Of a DNA stretch of 40,607 bases, positions 8,506 to 17,025 are shown in pieces. Position numbers and translations under genes: made by a program. This DNA is from Planctomycetota bacterium (lineage in GTDB: Bacteria > Planctomycetota > Planctomycetia > Pirellulales > Thermoguttaceae), in NCBI GenBank assembly GCA_029550925.1, contig JAKPGL010000105.1, forward strand, positions 1 to 40,607, written 5' to 3'. The first letter of the stretch is position 1; each line of letters opens with the position of its first letter. The notes beneath the pieces were generated by a model. It did not search any database and was not told where the DNA came from. It saw only the letters and a list, made by a program, of their open reading frames with translations.

Positions 8506-9918
8506 TTACGGCGATGACGACGGCGGGGGCGGCAAAGTTCGGGAGAAAAAGCAGTATAAAAACCGGCGGGTCCGCACCAGCAGGTCGTTGCCTACGATAG
8601 CGGGCGTAGCCAGGCAGGGGGAATCCTCCAGATCGTTGGTAGCCAGCAGCCGCGGCGCGTCGCCCGCCGCTACGACATACACCCGGCCCGACTCAGCCGC
8701 GGCATAGATTCGGCCCGCAGCCGCCGTCAAACTGGCCGTAAACGTGTCCCGGAGCCGCATCCGCCATATCTCCTCCCCGGAACCTGCATTATAACAGGTT
8801 AAAAACCCAGGTTCGGTAACCACATAGAGCCGATTCCGGTAAAAGATGCCTGTCGGGATGTAGGGGCCGCCGTGCGATCGTCGCCAGACCAGATGGCTCT
8901 GGCTGACATCGCCTTGGCCGCCCGGTTGAATCGCCTGAATGGGTCCATTCCGACCGCACATACTATAGACCCACCCGCCACCCAGGACCGCACTGGGCGC
9001 CACCCACTCCGTTAGCCCCGGAACTCGCCACAACTCTTGGCCGTCCCGCAGATCATAGGCGGCCAGGATTCGGCCGTCCGAAGAGGCGTGACCGGCGCCG
9101 TTGATGAGGACTTCGGTCCGCCGTTGGCCGTCGGGCCCAGTCGCATCGACCAGCACCGGCGTACTCCAACTGCCGTAACTCTCCCGCGGCGTCTGCCAAA
9201 GGATCCGACCGTCCTTTTTCCGCACCGCTACTAACGAGGAACCAACGGAAGCCTCATCCCCCACATCGCACAGTTGCACAACCACGTCGCCGTGGATCAC
9301 CGGACTGGACGCTACACCCCATTGGTGTTCCAAACGGAAGGAGGTATGCCAGATCGGCTGGCCGTCCATGTCGTAACAAAGCAGCCCGACCGAGCCGAAA
9401 AAGACCACCACATATTGCCCATCCGTAGCCGCCGAGGCGGAGGCATAGCCGTTCTTCTCATGGGTAGGCCCGCCGGCAATCCCCGCCTCCCGCTGCCACA
9501 ACAACCGGCCGTCCGCCCGATGAAAACACCAGACGACCAACCGAATCGGTTTCTCCTCTTCCAAAGCGGCGGTCAGGAAAATCCGGTCCTTCCAGACCAC
9601 CGGCGAACTCCACCCTCGGCCTGGCAACTCGATTTTCCATCGGCAGGCGGTCGTAGGGCCGAACTCCACCGGCGGATTGGCCTCGGCGGCTACGCCCTGG
9701 ACGTTCCACCCTCGAAACCCCGGCCAGCAGTCGGCCCCGGCGTCCTCTTCCCGAGGGTCTCGTGTCAAAGCGTCCAAAGGCTGGGCCTGCTCAGAAACCT
9801 CTACCGCCGGGCCACAGCCGTTCAACCCGACCAGCCCCGTCCAGAAAAAAAGAACCTGTGCCGTCCAAAAAGAAAAAAAAAGAAAAACGCCAGACGCTGA
9901 AGACCGAACTGTTTGCAT
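8506..9918 (-). CDS. PQQ-type beta-propeller repeat lipoprotein
   Basis: About 470 residues with a signal peptide and lipobox LVGLNGC (lipidated Cys near residue 35), followed by PQQ-like propeller repeats (for example WKIELPGRGWSSPVVW and QVLINGAGHASSDGRILAAYD). The closest general pattern is the outer-membrane-like PQQ-repeat protein common in planctomycetes, where the first blade starts with a WPGFRGxxxxG motif; here it reads CWPGFRGWNVQG. No enzyme active site is evident. ATG 9918 has AAGGAGA four bases upstream, which fits better than the longer frame start at 10002. It shares architecture but not close sequence with the propeller lipoprotein on the other side of the methyltransferase. 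Confidence 0.8.
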   Translation of the reverse strand: MQTVRSSASGVFLFFSFWTAQVLFFWTGLVGLNGCGPAVEVSEQAQPLDALTRDPREEDAGADCWPGFRGWNVQGVAAEANPPVEFGPTTACRWKIELPGRGWSSPVVWKDRIFLTAALEEEKPIRLVVWCFHRADGRLLWQREAGIAGGPTHEKNGYASASAATDGQYVVVFFGSVGLLCYDMDGQPIWHTSFRLEHQWGVASSPVIHGDVVVQLCDVGDEASVGSSLVAVRKKDGRILWQTPRESYGSWSTPVLVDATGPDGQRRTEVLINGAGHASSDGRILAAYDLRDGQELWRVPGLTEWVAPSAVLGGGWVYSMCGRNGPIQAIQPGGQGDVSQSHLVWRRSHGGPYIPTGIFYRNRLYVVTEPGFLTCYNAGSGEEIWRMRLRDTFTASLTAAAGRIYAAAESGRVYVVAAGDAPRLLATNDLEDSPCLATPAIVGNDLLVRTRRFLYCFFSRTLPPPPSSSP

Positions 9919-10052
9919 CCGTTCTCCTTGCCTAGTCGGCCATACAATTTTCAGGGCGGTCCTATACCAGGAAAAGTATCGGAGTATTATAGCCCACCCC
10001 AAGCCGGATTTCCTTTCCTCCGAAACAACCCCACCGGATCAGACGCCGGAGG

Positions 10053-10565
10053 TCATGGGGAAGGCGATGGGCTGGTAGGGTTGGAGGCGCTGCTAAGTTG
10101 GGAAAGCATCTGCAAGAGTCCATTCAGATGGATCATTCGGGGGCCGAACCGATCAATCAGTTCCGTGAGCAAAAATTCCCCTTCCAGGAGGGAGTCACCT
10201 TGCTCGTGAATCTCGCGGGTCAACGAACTGAGAAATTCGTTTTGCACGCGGGAAAGGATTTCGGCGGCCTTTCGACAGTATCGGGCCAAATGCGGATTGG
10301 CCCGCTTCCATTGACTAAGCTCCTGCTGCCGTTGACGCTGGGCCGCACTGATTTGACCGACCAACTCTTCTAGCAATTCATTTTGTCGGTCTTGGGCGGC
10401 CAAAAGCTGCCGTAACAGTTGCGTCTGTTCCAAAAGCAACGGGGCCAATGCGGGCCAATCGTCCGCCTCGGAACTCGCCCCGTGCGGCTCCGCCGCTCGA
10501 TCTGTCCCATGCACCATAGAAAAACTTTCCGGATACGTAGGCCGAGGATGGCGTTTGTCTGTCAT
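10053..10565 (-). CDS. Hypothetical protein with coiled coil
   Basis: A 170-residue protein that I do not recognise. Residues 40-90 are dominated by Leu, Gln and Glu in a heptad-like pattern (LLLEQTQLLRQLLAAQDRQNELLEEL) and should form a coiled coil. A second helical section covers about 95-155 and the last ten residues are Ser/Pro-rich. There is no signal peptide or membrane segment, so it is probably cytoplasmic. GGAAGGGGAG precedes the ATG. It lies 134 bases upstream of a PQQ lipoprotein on the same strand and could head that transcription unit. Confidence 0.6.
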   Translation of the reverse strand: MTDKRHPRPTYPESFSMVHGTDRAAEPHGASSEADDWPALAPLLLEQTQLLRQLLAAQDRQNELLEELVGQISAAQRQRQQELSQWKRANPHLARYCRKAAEILSRVQNEFLSSLTREIHEQGDSLLEGEFLLTELIDRFGPRMIHLNGLLQMLSQLSSASNPTSPSPSP

Positions 10566-11039
10566 GGCGATGACTCCCCTTCCGGCATTAAATTCAGTAT
10601 AAACAGACGCCCCCGGCCTCGTCGAGTATCTCCCCGGTAAAGATTTTGTAAAAAGAACGTCTCTTATTTTTGGTTCTCTCGGCCTATGCGGGGAAGACCA
10701 CGCTGCTTGTCCATCTTTTTGTTTATTCCTAACTCCTTTATTGGCAAACTGTTATAGACAGGAAATCTTCAAAGACACCCCCCGTTTGGCGTCCCCCAGA
10801 GAAAAGCCAACTCTCCATCTGCCCAGGGTATGGCTGCCCCTAGAATCTCCCCCCTCATGCAGGTCCCCCCAGGAAGGTTGGTATTCCAACCAATCTGACC
10901 GATTGGAGTACGAGGCGGTCCTCCAGCCTAAAGTCCTTCCGCGCAAAGACCGATTCTTTCCGGGTTGAGAGTAAGGAATTTTCTGAGAGGGTGCTTTATT
11001 TGTTTTTGATAATATAGGCAATATAGGCAGTCTTGGAAA
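10566..11039. other. Intergenic region with two overlapping small hairpins
   Basis: No gene is supported here; the 175-codon reverse frame at 10752-11279 overlaps the next real gene and has no protein-like composition. Two overlapping hairpins are present: GGTTGG-TATT-CCAACC at 10876-10891 and CCAATC-TGACC-GATTGG at 10890-10906. They share two bases, so both cannot form fully at once. A 9-bp word, AATATAGGC, is repeated in tandem at 11011-11028 just before the next start codon. Confidence 0.4.
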
Positions 11040-11825
11040 ATGCCTGTTCCTGAATCCCCTCAAAAGAGTGTCTTGGGTTTTCTCACGGTGGTTTCGGCCC
11101 CACAAACAGGTCTTTTTGGGGGGTATCTGGTGCTTAATTGGGCAGGGCGTCCCCTGGAATTCCACTGCACGGCGCCGGTCAAACCCAATCGTGCCCAACA
11201 AATCCTCTATGGCCCCACCCTGGAGCCGTATCTCTACGGCGAACAGATCGGCCGGACTTTGCTCAGCAAAACCCAACATCCCCCTTTATTGATATGTACT
11301 GATATAGTGCCGGCTTTAGCCGTCCGGCAATATGTGGATTGGCCGGTCGTGTTGGTGCTTCCCTCCCAAGCTGGCAACCCGCCCCAGCCACAGGCCGCCG
11401 AGTCCTCTGAAGTAAACGGCGGAGTCTTGGATACCCCGAGAAACAGTTCCTCCCTGACTTCGTTGTGCGCCGCCGATCCGTCCCAAGTGAGAGAAGAAAA
11501 AATCGTTGATTTTGCTAGTCCCACACCGGCCTGGGACCGCGCCGAGGATGTTTCCCCGTGCGTCTCGCCGTTAGTTTCCGGCAGGGGTTTTGCCGAGGCG
11601 GCTGGGGATCAAGGCGTGTACTGGCGATTGGACCATCCGCATCCTGGCCTGGGCCGACTCCGAGGCTTTTGCTGGGGCCGACAACGCTTGGCCGTCCTGG
11701 AAAACCTCCAAGAGGACTACCCACGGGTTCAGGAAGTCCTGGCCGGTTTGGACGAAACGTTTGATCTTGCCGAGCCGTTCTGCCGAATCCGCGAGGCCAT
11801 CGAAGAAGCTCGCCGCGGCGGATAA
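11040..11825 (+). CDS. Hypothetical protein upstream of SNF2 gene
   Basis: A 261-residue protein I do not recognise. The N-terminal half has alternating hydrophobic beta strands (LGFLTVVSAPQTGLFGGYLVLNW, LLICTDIVPALAVRQYVDWPVVLVLP) and the middle 115-170 is low-complexity and Ser/Pro/Ala-rich. The C-terminal part ends in a helical LENLQEDYPRVQEVLAGLDETFDL segment. No signal peptide or membrane span is visible. The ATG has only a weak ribosome-binding site. The stop is 24 bases before the SNF2 start, so the two are very likely co-transcribed and may act together. Confidence 0.6.
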   Translation: MPVPESPQKSVLGFLTVVSAPQTGLFGGYLVLNWAGRPLEFHCTAPVKPNRAQQILYGPTLEPYLYGEQIGRTLLSKTQHPPLLICTDIVPALAVRQYVDWPVVLVLPSQAGNPPQPQAAESSEVNGGVLDTPRNSSSLTSLCAADPSQVREEKIVDFASPTPAWDRAEDVSPCVSPLVSGRGFAEAAGDQGVYWRLDHPHPGLGRLRGFCWGRQRLAVLENLQEDYPRVQEVLAGLDETFDLAEPFCRIREAIEEARRGG

Positions 11826-11849
11826 ATCCTTCTTTTCAGAGAACCCTTT

Positions 11850-13751
11850 ATGCACGCCCAGTCAACTGGCGTCCAGGTCCTGTTTTCCTGGCGACCGGAA
11901 GGGCCGCCGCAGGTCCACGAGGTGGATTTGGACCTGTCGGTTGCTGTTTGGCCGACCGGTTGGAATCGGGCCTTGGAACGACCGATGGTTTCCGAAGTGC
12001 AGACGGCGGCCCTCGATGGTCCGACGCCCCGGGTTATTTCCGTGCCGATCCGACCGCCGCAAATCCGCTGCCGAAGTTTCCTGTTTCCTTGGCCGGCAGA
12101 GGAATCGGGCGGCTCCCCTTGGGAAAAGGAAGCGATTCGGCCGGTAGGGCCGTCGGGGGGGGACGGCCTGGAGGGAACCGCGGCCAATTCGCCTCCGAGA
12201 AGTTCTCCCGGCGGGCAGACCTTGGGAGGCGGCGCAGGCGGGGCGGCAGTGAGCGGAGGCGACTCTTTGTTGCCGCCCATCCGAATCCGTCCGCCGGAGG
12301 AATTGGTGAAACTGGAAGATCGGCTCCGGTATGTATTGCAACCGTCGTTGGAACGATTGTTAGCGGACCGGCGCATGGTGTTTCCGTTTCCCCCGCTGCG
12401 GTATCAGTTGGAAGGAGCGGCGTTTTTGTATCCGCGTCATGCCGCCATTTTGGCCGACGAAATGGGCCTGGGCAAAACGATGCAAGCCATTACGGCGATT
12501 CGGCTCCTTCTGCGCAGCGGCGAAATCCGGCGAGTGCTTCTAGTATGTCCGAAGCCGTTGGTCAGCAATTGGTTGCGGGAGTTTGCTCTTTGGGCGCCGG
12601 AGATTCCGGCGGCGGTGATCGAAGGCGAACCCGAGCGGCGGGCGTGGCAATGGCGGCAGGAAGCTGCCCCGGTGAAAATCGCCAATTATGAACTCCTGCT
12701 CCGCGACGAGTCGGTGTGGCGCGGCGGCGGTTCCGACGGCGGTGGGCTTCGATTCGATCTGGTCGTACTCGACGAAGCCCAGCGGATCAAAAATCGTTCG
12801 GGGGCCATCCACCAGGCGGTTTGCGCCTTGGCCAGGGACCGGAGTTGGGCGCTGACCGGTACGCCGGTGGAAAACAGTGTGGAAGACTTGGTGGGGATTT
12901 TCGAGTTTTTGGCCCCGGGGTATTTGCGACCGGAGATGAAGCCTCGGGGAATGGGCCGGGCCATTCGGGATTATGTGCTCCGGCGGACTCAGGAACAGGT
13001 GCTTCCGCAGCTCCCGCCCAAATGGGTTCGGGACGCCGAAGTAGAACTTACCCCCGAACAACGACGCAGTTACCAACAGGCCGAACAGCAGGGAGTGCTC
13101 CATCTTCGAGCGCTTGGCCAGCAGGTAACGATTCGGCATGTGTTTGAACTGATTTTGCGTCTCAAGCAGATATGCAACTTTGACCCGGCCAGCGGGGCCA
13201 GTGCAAAGTTGGAGTGGTTGGAGGCGGACCTGGAAGAAGCGTCGGCCAGTGGACGCAAAGTAATTGTCTTTAGCCAATGGGTGAGCACACTGGAGCAATT
13301 GGCCCAGGCCCTAGAACGGTTCGGGCCGCTGCAATATCATGGTCGCATTCCGCCCCATCTGCGGGAACAGACGGTCCGACGGTTTCGGGAAGACCCCCGA
13401 TGCAACGTCCTTCTGATCAGCTATGGAGCGGGCGGCGTCGGCCTGAACCTCCAAGTAGCCAATTACGTCTTCCTGTTCGACCGGTGGTGGAACCCCGCTG
13501 TGGAAGACCAGGCCATCCATCGGGCCTATCGGCTGGGAAGCGTCGGCCCGGTCTGGGTAACCCGCTTCCTGGTTCGAGACACCATCGAACAACGCATCCA
13601 AGAAATCCTGGACCAGAAGCGGGCATTGTTTGAAACGGTCCTTTCCGCAGCCCAACAGAAACATTGCTGGGGCCTGACACACGAAGAACTCTTCGGCCTG
13701 TTCCAACTTCAGGTGCAGTCGCCGGGCCTGAAAAGCCGTTCCGCCGCTTAA
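11850..13751 (+). CDS. SNF2-family ATPase (DEAD/H helicase-like)
   Basis: This 633-residue protein should be an ATP-driven translocase acting on DNA-protein complexes. It carries a full SNF2 set: Walker A in LADEMGLGKT (about 203-210), Ia near LLVCPKPLVSNW, motif II DEAQ (308-311), motif III LTGTPVEN (335-342), then in the second lobe KVIVFSQWVSTLEQL, LISYGAGGVGLNLQVANYVFLFDRWWNPAVEDQAIHRAYRLG. Motif VI reads HRAYRLGS, where most members have DRAHRIGQ. The first 150 residues are divergent and Gly/Pro-rich from 85 to 145; no SWIM zinc finger is seen. It follows the hypothetical gene at 11040 by 24 bases. A role in transcription recycling, as for RapA, or in repair is possible but not shown here. 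Confidence 0.9.
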   Translation: MHAQSTGVQVLFSWRPEGPPQVHEVDLDLSVAVWPTGWNRALERPMVSEVQTAALDGPTPRVISVPIRPPQIRCRSFLFPWPAEESGGSPWEKEAIRPVGPSGGDGLEGTAANSPPRSSPGGQTLGGGAGGAAVSGGDSLLPPIRIRPPEELVKLEDRLRYVLQPSLERLLADRRMVFPFPPLRYQLEGAAFLYPRHAAILADEMGLGKTMQAITAIRLLLRSGEIRRVLLVCPKPLVSNWLREFALWAPEIPAAVIEGEPERRAWQWRQEAAPVKIANYELLLRDESVWRGGGSDGGGLRFDLVVLDEAQRIKNRSGAIHQAVCALARDRSWALTGTPVENSVEDLVGIFEFLAPGYLRPEMKPRGMGRAIRDYVLRRTQEQVLPQLPPKWVRDAEVELTPEQRRSYQQAEQQGVLHLRALGQQVTIRHVFELILRLKQICNFDPASGASAKLEWLEADLEEASASGRKVIVFSQWVSTLEQLAQALERFGPLQYHGRIPPHLREQTVRRFREDPRCNVLLISYGAGGVGLNLQVANYVFLFDRWWNPAVEDQAIHRAYRLGSVGPVWVTRFLVRDTIEQRIQEILDQKRALFETVLSAAQQKHCWGLTHEELFGLFQLQVQSPGLKSRSAA

Positions 13752-13842
13752 AAAATGAGTAACACTTCTGCCGAGTCAAACGCCCTTGCTTGGCATCCCC
13801 ATGAATACGCATGAGCCAGGGGCCTATGAGAAGGCTATTTTG

Positions 13843-14487
13843 TTATTCCTCCTCTTTTTTCTCTCTATGTTCCTCTCCGCGCTCTCCGCGGTAAACCATC
13901 TGATTACGCTGACGGAGGATAGTTTCCACTTCCGAGACGGAGATCCCGCATCGGGAAGCGATTTCTTCCACAGGAAAGCCATAGTCGGCCAACAGGCCCA
14001 CTTCTAAAGCTAGGGCTTCGGGCCGGACCGGACTGGACGGCGTCCCGGCCCCTTCGGAGGGAGAAGAATCGGCCGGTTCTTGGCCGCCAGAACCGAGCGG
14101 TTCCGCCGGCATCGTCGGGGCGTCGGCCAATGCACGTTCCAGGCGTGCGGCTGCCCGATCCGCCTCGGCTACCAACTGCTGTAAGAGTCGCAATTTCGTA
14201 TCCACCAAGGCAGACGCCTCTCGAGCGGTTTCGTGGATGTGGACTTCCCAGGCTGTCAGGCTGGCCGGGGCGTCTTCTGGACTGGTTCGTCCTGCCGGCA
14301 TAACCCCCGATCGTGCCGTCGGTCCGCCGGGCGAAAAGGCCCCGCCTGAAAAAAACCTGGAAGGAAATGGTTCTGATCGGGCAGCGGCCCGTCGGCTGAT
14401 CCGCCAAAAGGTAAGAAGCAGTAGCAACATGGCCGCCACTACGCCCACCAGCGGCCAAATCGAACCATTCTGCTCGGCCAAGAGCAT
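13843..14487 (-). CDS. Membrane-anchored protein with C-terminal helix-turn-helix-like region
   Basis: A 214-residue protein. One membrane segment lies at about 9-27 (IWPLVGVVAAMLLLLLTFW), followed by a Gly/Pro/Ser-rich spacer, a helical stretch at about 80-120 (HETAREASALVDTKLRLLQQLVAEAD), another Ser/Pro-rich spacer, and a final segment EVGLLADYGFPVEEIASRCGISVSEVETILRQR that resembles the DUF2802/DUF6115 type of short HTH-like motif. The tail is highly charged. GGGGAG lies eight bases before ATG 14487. It follows larC on the same strand after a 128-base gap. Function is unknown. Confidence 0.65.
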   Translation of the reverse strand: MLLAEQNGSIWPLVGVVAAMLLLLLTFWRISRRAAARSEPFPSRFFSGGAFSPGGPTARSGVMPAGRTSPEDAPASLTAWEVHIHETAREASALVDTKLRLLQQLVAEADRAAARLERALADAPTMPAEPLGSGGQEPADSSPSEGAGTPSSPVRPEALALEVGLLADYGFPVEEIASRCGISVSEVETILRQRNQMVYRGERGEEHREKKEEE

Positions 14488-14615
14488 ATCGAAATCTCCC
14501 CTGCCGACGCCATTTGGCGATTGCCCTTCTCCCCGTTACGGTCCGCTCTCGCCCTGGCAGGCGAGGCTCTACGTTCAGTTTCGCCTCGGATTCACCCTCG
14601 CTCTGGGTTATGTGC

Positions 14616-15800
14616 CTATACGTTCGGCGGCCATTGACCGGGGTCGAAGGCCCGCTGGGCGGCCTCATACACCACACGCAACGGTACCCCCTGTTGTGTC
14701 GCCGCCTGTTGGCAGGCCTCAAACTCCGGCGAAAAACGGGCCAGGCCGTCCGGTCCCCAACAGACCTTTCCCTCAATCGGTCCCCAAGGCGTCTGCACCG
14801 TATGGCCGGTGCGAGGCAACACATGTCGGCTGACCGGCCAGCGACGCACCCCCAACGTGGTCGTCTCTCGAAAAAGGATTTCCTCCAATCGGCCCACATC
14901 CTCCGCCCGACAAAGCACCGAAAGTTTCACCGCCGGACGGTTCTTCTTCATCTGAATTGCCGTGGTATAAACGTCCAAAGCCCCAGCCTCCCAAAGCCGC
15001 TGGGTGCAATAGCCGACCCACTCTCCGGTGGTATCGTCCAGGTTGGTTTCGAGCATCCAGACCGTATCGCCGGCAAGCCGTTGAACCGATTGGCCCACAA
15101 ACAGGCGCAGGACGTTCGGTTGTTCCCGGAGTTCGCGATGGCCGGCCCCATAGCCGATCCGTTCGATCCGCATCGGCGGCAAGGGACCGAACTCTTGTAC
15201 CAGCGTCGCCAAAATGGCGGCGCCGGTGGGCGTAGTCAGTTCTGTTTGGACGGCCGACTCGGCCAAGGGGATACCCTGCAAAAGTTCTGCGGTCGCCGGA
15301 GCGGGGACCGGCAATCGGCCGTGCTCTGTCTGCACCCAGCCGCCGCCAACCGCCGCCGGGGAAGCCTCCAATCGATCGATCCCCAGCATGTCCAGCCCCA
15401 CGGCCACCCCACAAATATCCACAATGGAATCCACCGCCCCGACTTCGTGGAAATGGACCTTTTCGATGGTTGTGCTGTGGACTTTGGCCTCGGCCTCGGC
15501 CAGCCGGTTGAAAATTTTCAAGGCGGTCTGTTGCTGCCGATCGGTGAGCCGACTTCGCTCAATGATGGCCCGGATATGGTGCAGGTGGCGATGACCGCTC
15601 TGCGGCGGATGTTCCACGGCGACCTTCAAAGCCCGAACGCCGTTTTTTTTCACTTCGACCGCTGCAAGCCGAGCATCCAAGCCCAACGAACCGATCGCCG
15701 CATTCAGGTCGTCTAACGGGACGCCGGCATCCACCAAGGCGGCCAACGTCATGTCGCCGCTAATCCCACTGAGGCAATCCAAATAGGCAATTTTGGCCAC
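14616..15800 (-). CDS. larC: Nickel insertion protein LarC
   Basis: About 394 residues. LarC is the CTP-dependent cyclometallase that inserts nickel into the pincer nucleotide cofactor of LarA-type racemases and related enzymes. The diagnostic N-terminus AYLDCLSGISGDM is present, with a His-rich SGHRHLHHI (about 87-95), VHFHEVGAVDSIVDI, and a C-terminal portion METNLDDTTGEWVGY. The protein spans both halves that are split as larC1 and larC2 in lactobacilli, in one uninterrupted frame, so no programmed frameshift is needed. I chose GTG 15800, which has GGAG eight bases upstream and puts the family N-terminus at residue 2. No larA, larB or larE is visible in the window. Confidence 0.92.
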   Translation of the reverse strand: MAKIAYLDCLSGISGDMTLAALVDAGVPLDDLNAAIGSLGLDARLAAVEVKKNGVRALKVAVEHPPQSGHRHLHHIRAIIERSRLTDRQQQTALKIFNRLAEAEAKVHSTTIEKVHFHEVGAVDSIVDICGVAVGLDMLGIDRLEASPAAVGGGWVQTEHGRLPVPAPATAELLQGIPLAESAVQTELTTPTGAAILATLVQEFGPLPPMRIERIGYGAGHRELREQPNVLRLFVGQSVQRLAGDTVWMLETNLDDTTGEWVGYCTQRLWEAGALDVYTTAIQMKKNRPAVKLSVLCRAEDVGRLEEILFRETTTLGVRRWPVSRHVLPRTGHTVQTPWGPIEGKVCWGPDGLARFSPEFEACQQAATQQGVPLRVVYEAAQRAFDPGQWPPNV

Positions 15801-15990
15801 CGACCCTTCTCCATATGGTAGGGAAAGAAAACCAAACTCCCAGGAGTATAACATAGTAACCGGTAAGAGTCGAAGGTGGACGGCGGTAAGAAAAAATGCT
15901 GTGCTGTAGGAATGGACCTCAAACCACGCTCTTGGAGATTTTCAGGCTGAGAGAAGTATTATGGGAGTAAATAGCGGAGGGAAAACCGAC

Positions 15991-16142
15991 CATAAATTCA
16001 GCCAAAGGGAGTAGCCTGTCATCCCCGCGAAAGCGGGGAACCAGTTTTTCGTTGTTCTGGATTCCCGCTTGCGCGGGAATGACAATCTCTGGCCTTATCT
16101 AGCCTGAAAACAACAACCTTCTTCACTCGGCTGAAATGTTAC
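15991..16142. repeat. MITE copy C, degenerate left end
   Basis: The right end at 16121-16142 (CACTCGGCTGAAATGTTAC) matches those of copies A and B. The left end near 15991-16011 (AAATTCAGCCAAAGGGAG) is recognisable but worn. Two inverted REP-like hairpins lie at 16018-16044 and 16057-16083. The right end stops four bases before the stop codon of the restriction endonuclease gene, so the element forms its 3' boundary and its hairpins could act on the transcript end. Confidence 0.65.
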
Positions 16143-16146
16143 AAAA

Positions 16147-17022
16147 TTAAACCGCTAAATCCAGCGGCAGATCGCTGATGTCTCGGAGGCGGTCTCCTTC
16201 GATCATCATCTGAAGCATGTCGAGTTGATCCTCTAAACCGAGTTCTACGCAGCTTTCCTGGAGTTCGGGTAAGGCGAAATGATATACACAGTCCATTTCC
16301 CCGGTTCCCAGCGCCAGAGAAGCTATCCGGGTAGGAAGAGGTTCGGCGGTAACGGCGGCAATATGAGGCGCCGGACCTTTGCGGTTCCGAATGAGATTCA
16401 GAGCCTCTGTACGTGTATTCTGCGAACGATCGCTCCGGATAGTCCATTTGCAAGAAATACTAGCGTGGAGAAACCACGCGGGCGGGGAGGCAGACTGATT
16501 GCTTGCCCGAAACGGCGTCCACCGAGCCGCCGTAGAGGTCGCCTCTTCCACTACAGGACGAACTCGGTTAATGTCGGCGTCCGTGACCGGGCTTCGGATC
16601 ACGACAATATCAGGCCGGACGATATAATCTAGACCTAAAGCAGAAGCAAGCTCTCGGCGGCTCTTCAATAACGTCTCGATTTGGGACAAGTGCCGATATT
16701 GGACAAATCGATAAATCTCGGTCTGGTCCAATAAGTAGTCCCATTCCCCCGGTCGAAGATGTCGCAGGGCTTCGAAGGCTTCTTTGATAAACTGGCAGGT
16801 GATTTCTTCAAAAAATCGGCCTATCTTTTGGCCGTCGATACGTTCCACCACTCGAGGAAAAGAGAGCTTTTCGCAGAGCCGTCTGGCAATCGCTGCACTG
16901 GATTTACTACATCCATCGGCAAAATTGGGAAAGCCGTTTTGAGCGGAACTGGAAAAGCGGACAATTTTCTCCCCGATGGCCTGATGGTACTTCTGGCGTA
17001 ATGAGAGAAGAAGGGGTTTCAT
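16147..17022 (-). CDS. Type II restriction endonuclease, NgoMIV-like
   Basis: This 291-residue enzyme should cleave double-stranded DNA at a short site containing CCGG. Family resemblance to NgoMIV rests on the active-site block SISCKWTIRSDRSQNTRTEA (189-207), the acidic residue in YIVRPDIVV (Asp138), an upstream Glu in FFEEIT (72-73), and the conserved TAEPLPTRIASLALGTGEMDCVYHFAL. From memory of NgoMIV, its catalytic residues Glu70, Asp140, Ser185-Cys186-Lys187 and Glu201 correspond to Glu72/73, Asp138, Ser190-Cys191-Lys192 and Glu206 here. All are present and the length is normal, so the enzyme appears intact. It begins three bases after the methyltransferase stop, a tight operon with the modifier first. 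NgoMIV cuts GCCGGC; the exact site here is not known. Confidence 0.88.
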   Translation of the reverse strand: MKPLLLSLRQKYHQAIGEKIVRFSSSAQNGFPNFADGCSKSSAAIARRLCEKLSFPRVVERIDGQKIGRFFEEITCQFIKEAFEALRHLRPGEWDYLLDQTEIYRFVQYRHLSQIETLLKSRRELASALGLDYIVRPDIVVIRSPVTDADINRVRPVVEEATSTAARWTPFRASNQSASPPAWFLHASISCKWTIRSDRSQNTRTEALNLIRNRKGPAPHIAAVTAEPLPTRIASLALGTGEMDCVYHFALPELQESCVELGLEDQLDMLQMMIEGDRLRDISDLPLDLAV

Positions 17023-17025
17023 GTG

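Noticed and set aside
14514-15716. 400-codon forward frame over larC
   Set aside because: It is antisense to a clear LarC protein and its composition is Arg/Pro/Gly-rich with no motifs.
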